Assembly: GCA_018716725.1 (NCBI GenBank)
Contig: DVJP01000058.1
Span: 1 to 38,431, forward strand
From: Candidatus Merdivicinus excrementipullorum
GTDB lineage: Bacteria; Bacillota; Clostridia; Oscillospirales; Ruminococcaceae
Direction of reading: 5' to 3'
DNA: 38,431 bases
In this document: positions 32,028-38,431 of the stretch, one piece after another
How the letters are laid out: every line of letters starts with the position of its first letter
How positions within the stretch are numbered: the stretch's first letter is position 1
Program-made: the position numbers and the translations under genes
The notes under the pieces: model-generated
The model's input: the letters and a program-made list of their open reading frames with translations, nothing else
Told to the model about the DNA's origin: nothing
The model's database searches: none

Positions 32028-32324
32028 CCCGCCGCCGATTTGGCAGAAAGCCGCAGCTCCCCGCTTGGCCCGGGGAAATGCCAGCATCCCCACCCCGGCT
32101 GCAATCAGGCCGCCGCCGATGGACAGAAAGCCCTCGTCCAGCTTCCCGGCTGCGGCCAGCATAATCCCCACCACCGCCGCCAATGCAGAAAGGATCAGGA
32201 CGGCCATCAGGGGAATCCGGGTTTTTCGGGCAAAATTTTCTTTGGCCTCCCCTTTTTTCCGGCAGTACTCGCTGCAATACCGCGCGTTTCCATTCACCTT
32301 TTTCCCGCAATACCCGCATTTCAT
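31983..32324 (-). CDS. Zinc-ribbon membrane protein
   Basis: A 113-residue protein with an N-terminal treble-clef-like zinc ribbon (CGYCGKKVNGNARYCSEYCRKK, positions 3-24, four cysteines in CxxC and CxxxC form) and three hydrophobic segments (about 35-55, 62-80, 93-112). The ribbon faces the cytosol in the likely topology. Such small ribbons often bind proteins or nucleic acid; no function is known here. The start 32324 follows GAGGAGG. The gene overlaps the 3' end of the convergent coiled-coil gene by 45 nt. Confidence 0.8.
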   Translation of the reverse strand: MKCGYCGKKVNGNARYCSEYCRKKGEAKENFARKTRIPLMAVLILSALAAVVGIMLAAAGKLDEGFLSIGGGLIAAGVGMLAFPRAKRGAAAFCQIGGGLFFALGLILVLLWA

Positions 32325-32358
32325 CGGCTTGCCCTCCTCAAGAAATGTATTCTTATTT

Positions 32359-32387
32359 ATCATACTCTGATTTTCCCCAAAATACAA
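32359..32387 (-). promoter_or_regulatory. Promoter of the zinc-ribbon protein gene
   Basis: Minus-strand TTGTAT (32382-32387), 17 bp, TATGAT (32359-32364), about 35 bp before the start. Confidence 0.7.
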
Positions 32388-32469
32388 GGGATATTCTGTA
32401 AACAAACCCCGCCTTCTTATCTGGAATACACGCTTGAAATCTAGATGAACGAAAGGACTCATAAAAAAT

Positions 32470-33015
32470 ATGGAACATAAAGGTACAAAACGGCTGGAAA
32501 CAGAAAGACTGATTCTCCGTCCATTCCGTTTGGAAGATGCTGAAAGCTGCGTCCGCAACTGGGCCGCTGACCCGGAAGTTTACCGGTACATCAGCCAAGA
32601 GGCCCAGACAGCCAAAGACGTGTACGACTGGCTTTCCACTGCTGATGAGGCTTACGCAAGTTTGGAAACCTACTACTGGGCTATCGTCGAAAAATCAAAG
32701 GGAGAAGTGATTGGGGAGATTTTTGTCGACGACTTTGGCTCCCGGAACCGCTGGTGTGAACTGGATTGGAAAATCGGCAGGGCATTCTGGGGGCAAGGCT
32801 ATGCCGCCGAAGCGGCTGCGGCGGTTATCCAGTATTTATTTTGCCAGGTAGGTTTTCACAGAATACAGGCAAAGTGCTGCGTGGAAAACTCTGCGTCGGA
32901 GAGGGTAATGCAAAAAGCCGGCATGACCAAAGAAGGAATTCTGCGCGGTTATTTTGATGCGAAAGACGGCCGTTGGCGCGATGTTGCAATGTACGCGGTG
33001 TTAAGCAGCGATTGA
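32470..33015 (+). CDS. GNAT N-acetyltransferase, RimJ/RimL-like
   Basis: A 181-residue acetyl-CoA-dependent transferase. It begins with the RimJ/RimL-type TERLILRPFRLEDAE (12-26), has YWAIVEKSKGEVIGEI in the core, the acetyl-CoA loop GRAFWGQGYAAEA (about 103-115), and VENSASERVMQKAGM near the C-terminus. Relatives acetylate ribosomal proteins' N-termini or small amines; the substrate is unknown. The ribosome site AAAGGA is somewhat far from the ATG (13 nt). The gene has a strong terminator after it. Confidence 0.9.
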   Translation: MEHKGTKRLETERLILRPFRLEDAESCVRNWAADPEVYRYISQEAQTAKDVYDWLSTADEAYASLETYYWAIVEKSKGEVIGEIFVDDFGSRNRWCELDWKIGRAFWGQGYAAEAAAAVIQYLFCQVGFHRIQAKCCVENSASERVMQKAGMTKEGILRGYFDAKDGRWRDVAMYAVLSSD

Positions 33016-33021
33016 TCCTTA

Positions 33022-33079
33022 AAAATAATCCGGCGCCCCTGAGTGAATGCACAAAGACGCCGGATTATTTTTATTTTTC
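33022..33079 (+). terminator. Terminator after the GNAT gene
   Basis: A 12-bp stem (AATAATCCGGCG and its complement) with a long loop of about 22 nt, then TTTTATTTTT. It lies at the edge of the repeat copy ahead of fbp. Confidence 0.8.
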
Positions 33080-33100
33080 TATACGGCGAATTCATTTCGC

Positions 33101-33190
33101 GGCGAATACTTTCGCCATCCAGCGGTTGAATAGGAGTTAAAACGCCGCGTTGAATAAACAACGGGGTTACCCCGTCAGCGGCGAGCCGCG
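33101..33190. repeat. Composite palindromic repeat at the 3' end of fbp
   Basis: Same order as at 17505-17585: hairpin GGCGAA-TACT-TTCGCC (33101-33116), the 38-nt linker (33119-33156, 32 of 38 identical to 17529-17566 by hand count), then ACGGGG-TTA-CCCCGT (33161-33175) and GCGGC-GA-GCCGC (33178-33189). The last base of the third hairpin is part of the fbp stop codon, and the fourth hairpin encodes its last residues. Confidence 0.8.
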
Positions 33191-35172
33191 TGGTTTTCTT
33201 TGACAAGTCCTGTGCGGTACGCTTCCAAAAGCTCCTTCAAATCCGCGATATCTTCCCGGATCTTGGCCCCGTCGTCGGTATCCGCAATCTTAATCCGGGA
33301 TTCCCGGGTTTCAAAAATCACCGATGTGGATAAAATATCCTTATTATACCGGATGGCATCTTCCACCCCGGCAAAAGGCTCGTGGGAGGTGATGCGGATC
33401 CCGTGGGAATTGTAAATCAGGGTGTATCCCGCAATGCCCGTCTGAGGCTGGTACACCTTGCAGAACCCGCCGTCAATGACAATCAGCCGCCCGTTTGCCT
33501 TGATGGGGTTTTCCCCGTCTTTAATCCGCACCGGCACATGGCCGTTGACAATGTGGGAATACTCCCCGGAAAGGCCGAATTCCTTCAAAATCCGCAGGCA
33601 GGCTTCTTCGTGCTCGTTGTGGACGTAATAGGGGTTTTTCCCCTCTTTGCTCAATTCCGGGTCGCCGATAAGCAGCCGCTCAAAGGTGGCCATTTTCCCC
33701 CGGCCGAACAGGGGCGAACTGCTGCCGCACCACAAAAACCAGAGGAAATCCTTCCCCCGCTGGCGTTCCGGCGTGCCCCACCGGGCGTAATACCCCTGCC
33801 GGGCCACGGCTTCGGTGTAGTCAATAAAGGCTTTGCCGGACAGCATCTGCCCGTCCACGTCAAACTGGGTGAAGGAACCGTCCTCCTCCATGGGGATACA
33901 GCCGTGGAACAGCAGGTTCTGGTTGCAGCAGAGGTACATCCCGCCCTTGGAGTAGAGGAATTTCACATGCTTTTGCAGCTTTTCGCTCTGCTGGAAGGAA
34001 AACCGCAGCTGGGACATGACCTCGGCCTCTTCCTCGCTTAGACGGAAGGGGTCCTCTTTATCCACCGTGGGGAAATCCCAGTCTTTGAGCTTATATACCT
34101 TGCCTTCCATTTCGATGGTCCCGGTTTCATACTGGATTTTGTCCAGCAAAAGGCGGCTTTCCATGCGGAAAGAGGGGTTCCGTTTGATAGTCTGCCCCTC
34201 CAGCTTAAAGAGGATAATGGCGATAGCCTTGTGCATCCGGGCCACCTGCTCCAAATCCTTGGGGTCGTAGCTGCCTTCCTTAGGCACCCGGGGCATAAAG
34301 CAGTCCAGGCCGGAATGGCGGTAGGTTTCGCTGGCAAACAGGGCCAGGGGCCGCAGGCTGATGCCGTAGCCCGTTTCGATGACTTCCAGGTTATTATAGG
34401 TAAAGCAGTTGTTCAGCACGTTGGCGATGCAGGTGCGGCTCCCTGCCGCCGCCCCCATCCAGAGGATGTCGTGGTTGCCCCACTGGATGTCCACCCGGTG
34501 ATGCTGCATGAGGGAATCCATGATAATGTCCGGCCGGGGGCCTCGGTCAAAAATGTCCCCCACAATGTGCAGCCGGTCCACCACCAGCTTTTTGATGGTA
34601 TTGCTGACGGCGATGATAAACTCATCCGCCCGGTCGATGTCGATAATGGTGGAAATGATATTTTCGTAATACTGTTCCTTGTTCAGGGCGTCATAGTTAG
34701 TGTGGAGCAGCTCGTCAATAATGTCCTCATAACCGGCGGGCAAAGCGGCCCGGACCTTGGAACGGGTATATTTGGAGGCAACCAGCCGGCAGACTTCCAT
34801 TAAGCGGTTCAAGGTGATTTTATACCACTCGGCCATTTCAGCCGGGGGCGTTTCCTCCTTGATTTCCTTGAGCTTTGCTTCGGTGTAGTAAATCAGGGTG
34901 GCCAGCACCGCCCGCTCCCGGGCGGAAAGGGTGTTGGAAAAGAGGATGTCCACCTTTTCCTTGATGGCGCCGGAGGCGTTGTTCAAAATGTGGAGGAAGG
35001 CTTCATATTCCCCGTGCAGGTCCGACATAAAATGCTCCGTGCCCTTGGGCAGGTTCAGAAAGGCCTGTAAATTGATAATTTCCGTGGCCGCCGCCTCAAT
35101 GGAGGGGTATTGGTGGGAGAGTATCTGCAAATAGCGCAGACGCTCGTGGGTATATCTGGTTTCCTGATTCAT
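33175..35172 (-). CDS. fbp: Fructose-1,6-bisphosphatase class 3
   Basis: A 665-residue gluconeogenic enzyme of the Firmicutes type, releasing phosphate from fructose 1,6-bisphosphate. It has calcineurin-like metal motifs: SDLHGEYEAF (about 50), VGDIFDRGPRPD (about 202-213), QWGNHDILWMG (about 226) and NGHVPVR (about 540). The family length is right. The ATG overlaps the stop codon of the preceding GNAT gene (ATGA). The final residues, HAARR, are encoded within a palindromic repeat, so the last few codons are probably not conserved. Confidence 0.96.
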   Translation of the reverse strand: MNQETRYTHERLRYLQILSHQYPSIEAAATEIINLQAFLNLPKGTEHFMSDLHGEYEAFLHILNNASGAIKEKVDILFSNTLSARERAVLATLIYYTEAKLKEIKEETPPAEMAEWYKITLNRLMEVCRLVASKYTRSKVRAALPAGYEDIIDELLHTNYDALNKEQYYENIISTIIDIDRADEFIIAVSNTIKKLVVDRLHIVGDIFDRGPRPDIIMDSLMQHHRVDIQWGNHDILWMGAAAGSRTCIANVLNNCFTYNNLEVIETGYGISLRPLALFASETYRHSGLDCFMPRVPKEGSYDPKDLEQVARMHKAIAIILFKLEGQTIKRNPSFRMESRLLLDKIQYETGTIEMEGKVYKLKDWDFPTVDKEDPFRLSEEEAEVMSQLRFSFQQSEKLQKHVKFLYSKGGMYLCCNQNLLFHGCIPMEEDGSFTQFDVDGQMLSGKAFIDYTEAVARQGYYARWGTPERQRGKDFLWFLWCGSSSPLFGRGKMATFERLLIGDPELSKEGKNPYYVHNEHEEACLRILKEFGLSGEYSHIVNGHVPVRIKDGENPIKANGRLIVIDGGFCKVYQPQTGIAGYTLIYNSHGIRITSHEPFAGVEDAIRYNKDILSTSVIFETRESRIKIADTDDGAKIREDIADLKELLEAYRTGLVKENHAARR

Positions 35173-35729
35173 TGCGTATCCGCCTTTCTGTCATTTGGGG
35201 ACTCCCGGCAAACCATGAGCCAGCAGTCCCGCATTTTTCCCTCGTGAAATTCATGGGCCGGGAGGAATTTTTCTTTCCGGAAGCCGCAGGCTTCATAGCA
35301 CCGGATGGCCCGGAGATTGTCCGCGTGGGGGTCTAAAACCACCGCTTCCGCGCCGCGCTCCCCAAAAAGATGGGCCAAAATCAGCCGGATAAACCGCCGG
35401 CCGATGCCTTTCCCCCAAAGTTCCGGTTCCCCCAGAAACTGGTCCATGCCGAACACATGCTGTTCCGGGCCGTCAAACTGGTATTCCTGCCGGTCCTCTC
35501 CCTCTACCGGGTAGAACTGAACATATCCGGCGGGCTTCCCCTGCCATTCTATGATACAGCGGGTATTTTCTCCGTCAAAAAACACTTCCTGGATTTTTCC
35601 CAAGGTGAAACAGGCGTCCCGGCCCTCATAAAAGGCCAGCACCTCCGGATTGGTCAGCCATTTGAGCAGCACCGGCGCATCCTCCGGCAACAAATCCCGC
35701 ACCGTGACCATGCCTTCTTCCAGCCGCAC
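35169..35729 (-). CDS. GNAT N-acetyltransferase, AAC(6')-like
   Basis: A 186-residue GNAT enzyme. The acetyl-CoA loop is ELWGKGIGRRFIRLIL (about 107-122), and DPHADNLRAIRCYEACGF (about 134-151) is the pattern of the aminoglycoside 6'-acetyltransferase group. Activity on a drug cannot be assumed; the operon setting points to a metabolic or protein substrate. It uses a GTG start at 35729 behind AAAGGATGGG; the internal ATG at 35711 has poor spacing. It is 1 nt after the flavoprotein gene and 4 nt overlapping fbp. Confidence 0.88.
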   Translation of the reverse strand: MRLEEGMVTVRDLLPEDAPVLLKWLTNPEVLAFYEGRDACFTLGKIQEVFFDGENTRCIIEWQGKPAGYVQFYPVEGEDRQEYQFDGPEQHVFGMDQFLGEPELWGKGIGRRFIRLILAHLFGERGAEAVVLDPHADNLRAIRCYEACGFRKEKFLPAHEFHEGKMRDCWLMVCRESPNDRKADTQ

Positions 35730-35730
35730 G

Positions 35731-36963
35731 CTATCCCATCCTTTCCGCCATGGAGGTTACCGCCAGCATAGCCGACGACCAGGCCCATTGGAGGTTAAAG
35801 CCGCCGCAGTCCCCGTCAATGTCCAGCACCTCGCCGCAGGCGTAAAGGCCGGGAACCAGCTTGGATTCCAAAGTGTCCGGGTCAAACCCGGCGGTATCCG
35901 CGCCTCCGGCCGTCACCTGGGCGTTGGCCAAGCCCATGGTCCCCGTCACCGGCAGCCGCCAGCCTTTCAGATTCTTGCAAAGGGCCGCCAGTTCCTGATG
36001 GGTCAGGCTGTCCGCACGCCGGGACAAGGGAGAAATCCCGGCAGATTTCAACAAAGTCTGGCCCAGTCGTTTGTGCAGAAGCCCTAAGAGGAAGTTTTCA
36101 AGCAAGGTGTCCGGCCGGACGTACATCCGCTGGTACAAAAGGCCCAGCAGCTTCTTTTCTTCATATTCCGGGAAGAAGTCCAAGGCAATTTCCGGGTTTT
36201 TTAGGTGAGTGGCCATGCAGGAAAGCTGCAAAACCGGCGGGCCGGACAAGCCGTAATCCGTAAAGAGCACCTCCCCGGATTCCGACCGCAGAAGCTTGTT
36301 TCCAAGATATAACGAAGCGGTTCCCTGAAATTTAATGCCGGTCAGGGGCTTAATAGGGGCCGTATCTGTTTTTAACTGCACAATGGAGGGCAAAAAGGGC
36401 ACAACGGTGTGGCCCAAGTTTTGGAGAAGGCGGCATCCGCTGTCCGTCCCGCCCAGTTTGGGGGAGGCAGGCCCTCCGGCCGCCATCAGGACAAAGGCCG
36501 CGCTCATTTTTTGCGCGCCGTTCAGCAAGAGGGTAAAACCGTTTTGATTCCGCCGGATTCCGGTGACTTCCGTATCGCAGAGGGTTTCCACCCCCAGCTG
36601 TTCCGCTTCCAGCCGCAAGGCGTCCAGCACTGAAGCCGCCTGCAAAGACCGGGGATAGAGCTTGCCATTCTCCTCCTCATGAAACAAAAGGCCCAGGCTC
36701 TCAAAGAAATCCAGGGTTTCCTGAAGCCCGAACCGCCGGAAAGCCGTCCGGGTAAATTCCGGAGCCTTGCCGTGGTAATTCTTTTCCGCAAAAAAGCGGT
36801 TGGTCAGGTTGCAGCGGCCGTTCCCAGTGGCCAATAATTTGCGGCCGACTCGGGGGCCGCGCTCCAAAATGGTGATTCTGGAAAATACCCCGCACCGGGC
36901 CGCCCAAACTGCCCCGCAGAGCCCGGCAGCCCCGCCGCCGACAATTGCCAGATTTTGCTCCAT
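35731..36963 (-). CDS. FAD-dependent oxidoreductase, HI0933/BaiN family
   Basis: A 410-residue flavoprotein. The N-terminal FAD site is AIVGGGAAGLCGAVWAA (6-22), followed by RGPRVGRKLLATGNGRCNLTN, the HI0933 signature (about 36-56). The C-terminus has GLYACGEVLDIDGDCGGFNLQWAWSSA, the second FAD contact. Relatives act on aromatic or steroid-like substrates (BaiN reduces bile acids), but most are unassigned, so no substrate is claimed. GGAGGG precedes the ATG. First gene of the flavoprotein-GNAT-fbp operon. Confidence 0.92.
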   Translation of the reverse strand: MEQNLAIVGGGAAGLCGAVWAARCGVFSRITILERGPRVGRKLLATGNGRCNLTNRFFAEKNYHGKAPEFTRTAFRRFGLQETLDFFESLGLLFHEEENGKLYPRSLQAASVLDALRLEAEQLGVETLCDTEVTGIRRNQNGFTLLLNGAQKMSAAFVLMAAGGPASPKLGGTDSGCRLLQNLGHTVVPFLPSIVQLKTDTAPIKPLTGIKFQGTASLYLGNKLLRSESGEVLFTDYGLSGPPVLQLSCMATHLKNPEIALDFFPEYEEKKLLGLLYQRMYVRPDTLLENFLLGLLHKRLGQTLLKSAGISPLSRRADSLTHQELAALCKNLKGWRLPVTGTMGLANAQVTAGGADTAGFDPDTLESKLVPGLYACGEVLDIDGDCGGFNLQWAWSSAMLAVTSMAERMG

Positions 36964-36984
36964 AAAATCCCTCCGTCCGCATTT

Positions 36985-37013
36985 ATTGTAGCACATTTTC
37001 GCGGATGGGGCAA
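36985..37013 (-). promoter_or_regulatory. Promoter of the flavoprotein-GNAT-fbp operon
   Basis: Minus-strand TTGCCC (37008-37013), 17 bp, TACAAT (36985-36990), about 22 bp ahead of the start codon. Confidence 0.7.
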
Positions 37014-37053
37014 TCCCAAAATCAGGCGGTCACTGGCAAAACGGTGATGCTTA

Positions 37054-37086
37054 CAAAAAAACACCGGCCTTTTTTAAAGACCGGCG
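37054..37086 (-). terminator. Terminator of the AraC-type regulator gene
   Basis: Minus-strand stem CGCCGGTCTTT with AAAGGCCGGTG, then seven T residues, 12 nt after the stop codon. Confidence 0.85.
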
Positions 37087-37097
37087 CTTCACTCTAG

Positions 37098-37997
37098 TTA
37101 CTGAATTTTTTCAATAGGCAGCCAAAGTTCTGTGTAACGATTGGGATGGGCCTCATCATATTTCCACGGCCAGTGGTGTACAGATATCTCCGGAGCATTA
37201 GACAAAATATATCCGGAAGATGGCAGCCATTCACAAACAGCTTCTTTGCGCAATTCTTCAAAGATCATAGTAGGATATTTCGTACGGCTTGTCTCACATA
37301 TCAGATAAAGGCCTGCCGGCACTATAATTTTTTCAAACCGCGCCGCGTCTTCACCCAGTTCCTCCTCCAGATGATCGGTCAGCCATCCATTGAGCAAAGA
37401 AGCAATCCAGAAATTATACCCCTCATCGTCAAACCCGTTCATAATATTGTAGCTTGTTTCAAGGTCATGCGACATTCCTTTGAGAATATACTGATTTGTA
37501 CGGCTTGATATATAAAAAGCTTCTTCCTGTTCCTTCCGATCCGCTGGCGTTCCAGCAAATTTCCTTTTATAGCCTGTAAAAATCAATTCCGGCTTGCGTT
37601 CGATTCTATAGCTCATAATGTTACCGCCTTCCAATGAAATTTTTAAGATGAGACGGGAGAAAGATTTAAGATTGCCGCCGTTATTTTTCGCTTGCGACGG
37701 CAGGATGCCGTGAAACTTTTGGAATGCTTTTGCAAAGCTGTCCGGACTTTCATATCCATATTTCAGCGCAATATCAATTACTTTGACATTACCGGCCGCC
37801 AATTCAATGCCAGCCAGGGATAACCTTCGGTTTCGAATGTATTCGCCCAAAGTGTATCCGCAAAGAATGCCGAATATCCGCTGAAAATGATAACTCGATG
37901 AAAAACTTTGCGCTGCAATCAACTCATAGGAAATATTTTCTGTTAAATGTTCTTCAATATAGTCGATGGCATTCTGTATTCCGGAGATCCAGTCCAT
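37098..37997 (-). CDS. AraC-family regulator with GyrI-like effector domain
   Basis: A 299-residue transcription factor. The N-terminal AraC domain (about 8-108) has both helix-turn-helix motifs: NISYELIAAQSFSSSYHFQR and VIDIALKYGYESPDSFAKAF. The C-terminal GyrI-like effector domain (about 128-297) is the kind that binds hydrophobic or cationic drugs in Rob/BmrR-like proteins. The gene looks more AT-rich than its neighbours, with AAA/TTT-rich codons, so it may have been acquired. A plausible promoter (minus-strand TGGAAA, 17 bp, TAAAAT) lies within about 40 bp upstream. AGGAGGG precedes the ATG. Confidence 0.9.
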   Translation of the reverse strand: MDWISGIQNAIDYIEEHLTENISYELIAAQSFSSSYHFQRIFGILCGYTLGEYIRNRRLSLAGIELAAGNVKVIDIALKYGYESPDSFAKAFQKFHGILPSQAKNNGGNLKSFSRLILKISLEGGNIMSYRIERKPELIFTGYKRKFAGTPADRKEQEEAFYISSRTNQYILKGMSHDLETSYNIMNGFDDEGYNFWIASLLNGWLTDHLEEELGEDAARFEKIIVPAGLYLICETSRTKYPTMIFEELRKEAVCEWLPSSGYILSNAPEISVHHWPWKYDEAHPNRYTELWLPIEKIQ

Positions 37998-38344
37998 AAG
38001 CTCCCTCCTCGTCTATATATATTTTAACAAACAGCAGTTTATTTTTCCAGATTTTTATTGCGGAGATTCATCGGATAAAATCTGCCGAAACACGGTGTTG
38101 TCAGATAGAATATGACTGACGACACCAACAGACGAAAACATAGTCGCGCTGGTCGCCGGGATGAATCCCGGCTCCATCCCTCCTCGTTTTCTCCGGCTTC
38201 ATCCTCCCTTCTCCCGCCACTGGCGGCGGTCGGATTCAGCCCAGTTAACAGCCGTGCATCTGCCGAAACACGGTATCTTCAGCCAGAGCATCACGGAAGT
38301 AACGAAAAAGAAGAAGCCGCATCTTTGATGCGGCTTCTTCTTTT
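37998..38344. other. Gene-free stretch between the regulator and tRNA-Asn
   Basis: About 345 bp with no credible gene. It carries a 17-bp exact direct repeat (38080-38096 and 38258-38274) and two short matches to the tRNA-Asn gene: 12 nt of its variable loop and T stem at 38115-38126, and 11 nt of its anticodon arm at 38244-38254. The tRNA terminator ends it. Confidence 0.6.
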
Positions 38345-38345
38345 T
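38304..38345 (-). terminator. Terminator after tRNA-Asn
   Basis: A long stem (AAGAAGAAGCCGCATC and its complement) around TTT, with a T-run on the minus strand, directly after the tRNA CCA end. Confidence 0.9.
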
Positions 38346-38420
38346 GGCTGCTCCTGTCAGGCTCGAACTGACGACACCGCGGTTAACAGCCGCGTGCTCT
38401 ACCGACTGAGCTAAGGAGCA
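38345..38420 (-). tRNA. tRNA-Asn (GTT anticodon)
   Basis: A 76-nt gene with all arms on the minus strand: acceptor TGCTCCT/AGGAGCA, anticodon stem CGCGG/CCGCG with loop CTGTTAA, T stem GTCAG/CTGAC with loop TTCGAGC, and an encoded CCA end. Confidence 0.95.
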
Positions 38421-38431
38421 ATATAAGGCAA

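Noticed and set aside
35169-35729. Aminoglycoside resistance gene
   Set aside because: The C-terminal motif resembles AAC(6') enzymes, but the gene is in an operon with fbp and a flavoprotein and similarity alone does not show drug activity.
38112-38414. 100-residue plus-strand frame at the end of the window
   Set aside because: It runs antisense through tRNA-Asn and its terminator.

Overview
The window looks like a chromosomal stretch from a GC-rich, anaerobic, low-GC-phylum (Bacillota) bacterium, most likely a gut Clostridia of the Oscillospirales type. Supporting signs are a Firmicutes-type class 3 fructose-1,6-bisphosphatase, the darA-holB-ricT neighbourhood known from Bacillus, an L10-leader attenuator, a small 2[4Fe-4S] ferredoxin, several radical-SAM enzymes (anSME-like, HemW), strong purine-rich ribosome binding sites and sigma-A promoters with 16-17 bp spacers. 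The genus is inference. Nearly all of the window is housekeeping DNA; no prophage, transposase, CRISPR array or integrase was seen.

Layout: 1-2.9 kb holds trmL-degV-pgk on the minus strand. 3.0-4.1 kb holds an ABC ATPase without a permease and an orphan MazF-type toxin gene. 4.2-9.2 kb is minus strand: ferredoxin, ricT, holB, darA, an Orn/Lys/Arg-decarboxylase-like gene and an anSME-like radical-SAM gene. 9.2-13.4 kb is a surface-polysaccharide-like unit (glycosyltransferase, sugar-phosphate transferase) ending in a CorA-type channel. 13.5-17.4 kb has a HAD phosphatase, a large membrane-anchored G5/M23 peptidase and hemW. 17.4-18.07 kb is a gene-free block of composite palindromic repeats. 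18.1-20.9 kb is a phosphodiesterase-kinase-lepA operon, divergent from three small uncharacterised genes (21.0-22.1 kb). 22.1-23.6 kb is a Nudix-patatin operon. 23.7-27.3 kb is the rpmG-secE-nusG-rplK-rplA-rplJ-rplL cluster with its own L10 leader. 27.4-33 kb is mixed accessory material (DUF4091 protein, lipoprotein, a palindrome array, a flavin-type oxidase fold, a coiled-coil protein, a zinc-ribbon membrane protein, a GNAT enzyme). 33.2-37 kb is a flavoprotein-GNAT-fbp operon. 37.1-38.4 kb has an AraC/GyrI-type regulator and tRNA-Asn.

The most unusual material is non-coding. One repeat family (17.4-18.07 kb and 33.1-33.2 kb) consists of a conserved 38-nt linker flanked by hairpins whose stems change completely from copy to copy while pairing is kept, and whose loop (TTTATC on the plus strand) is conserved. 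Copies abut or enter the stop codons of lepA and fbp. A second block (30.19-30.39 kb) packs seven different palindromes into under 200 nt. The three small genes at 21.0-22.1 kb are the best protein-level candidate for an undescribed system.
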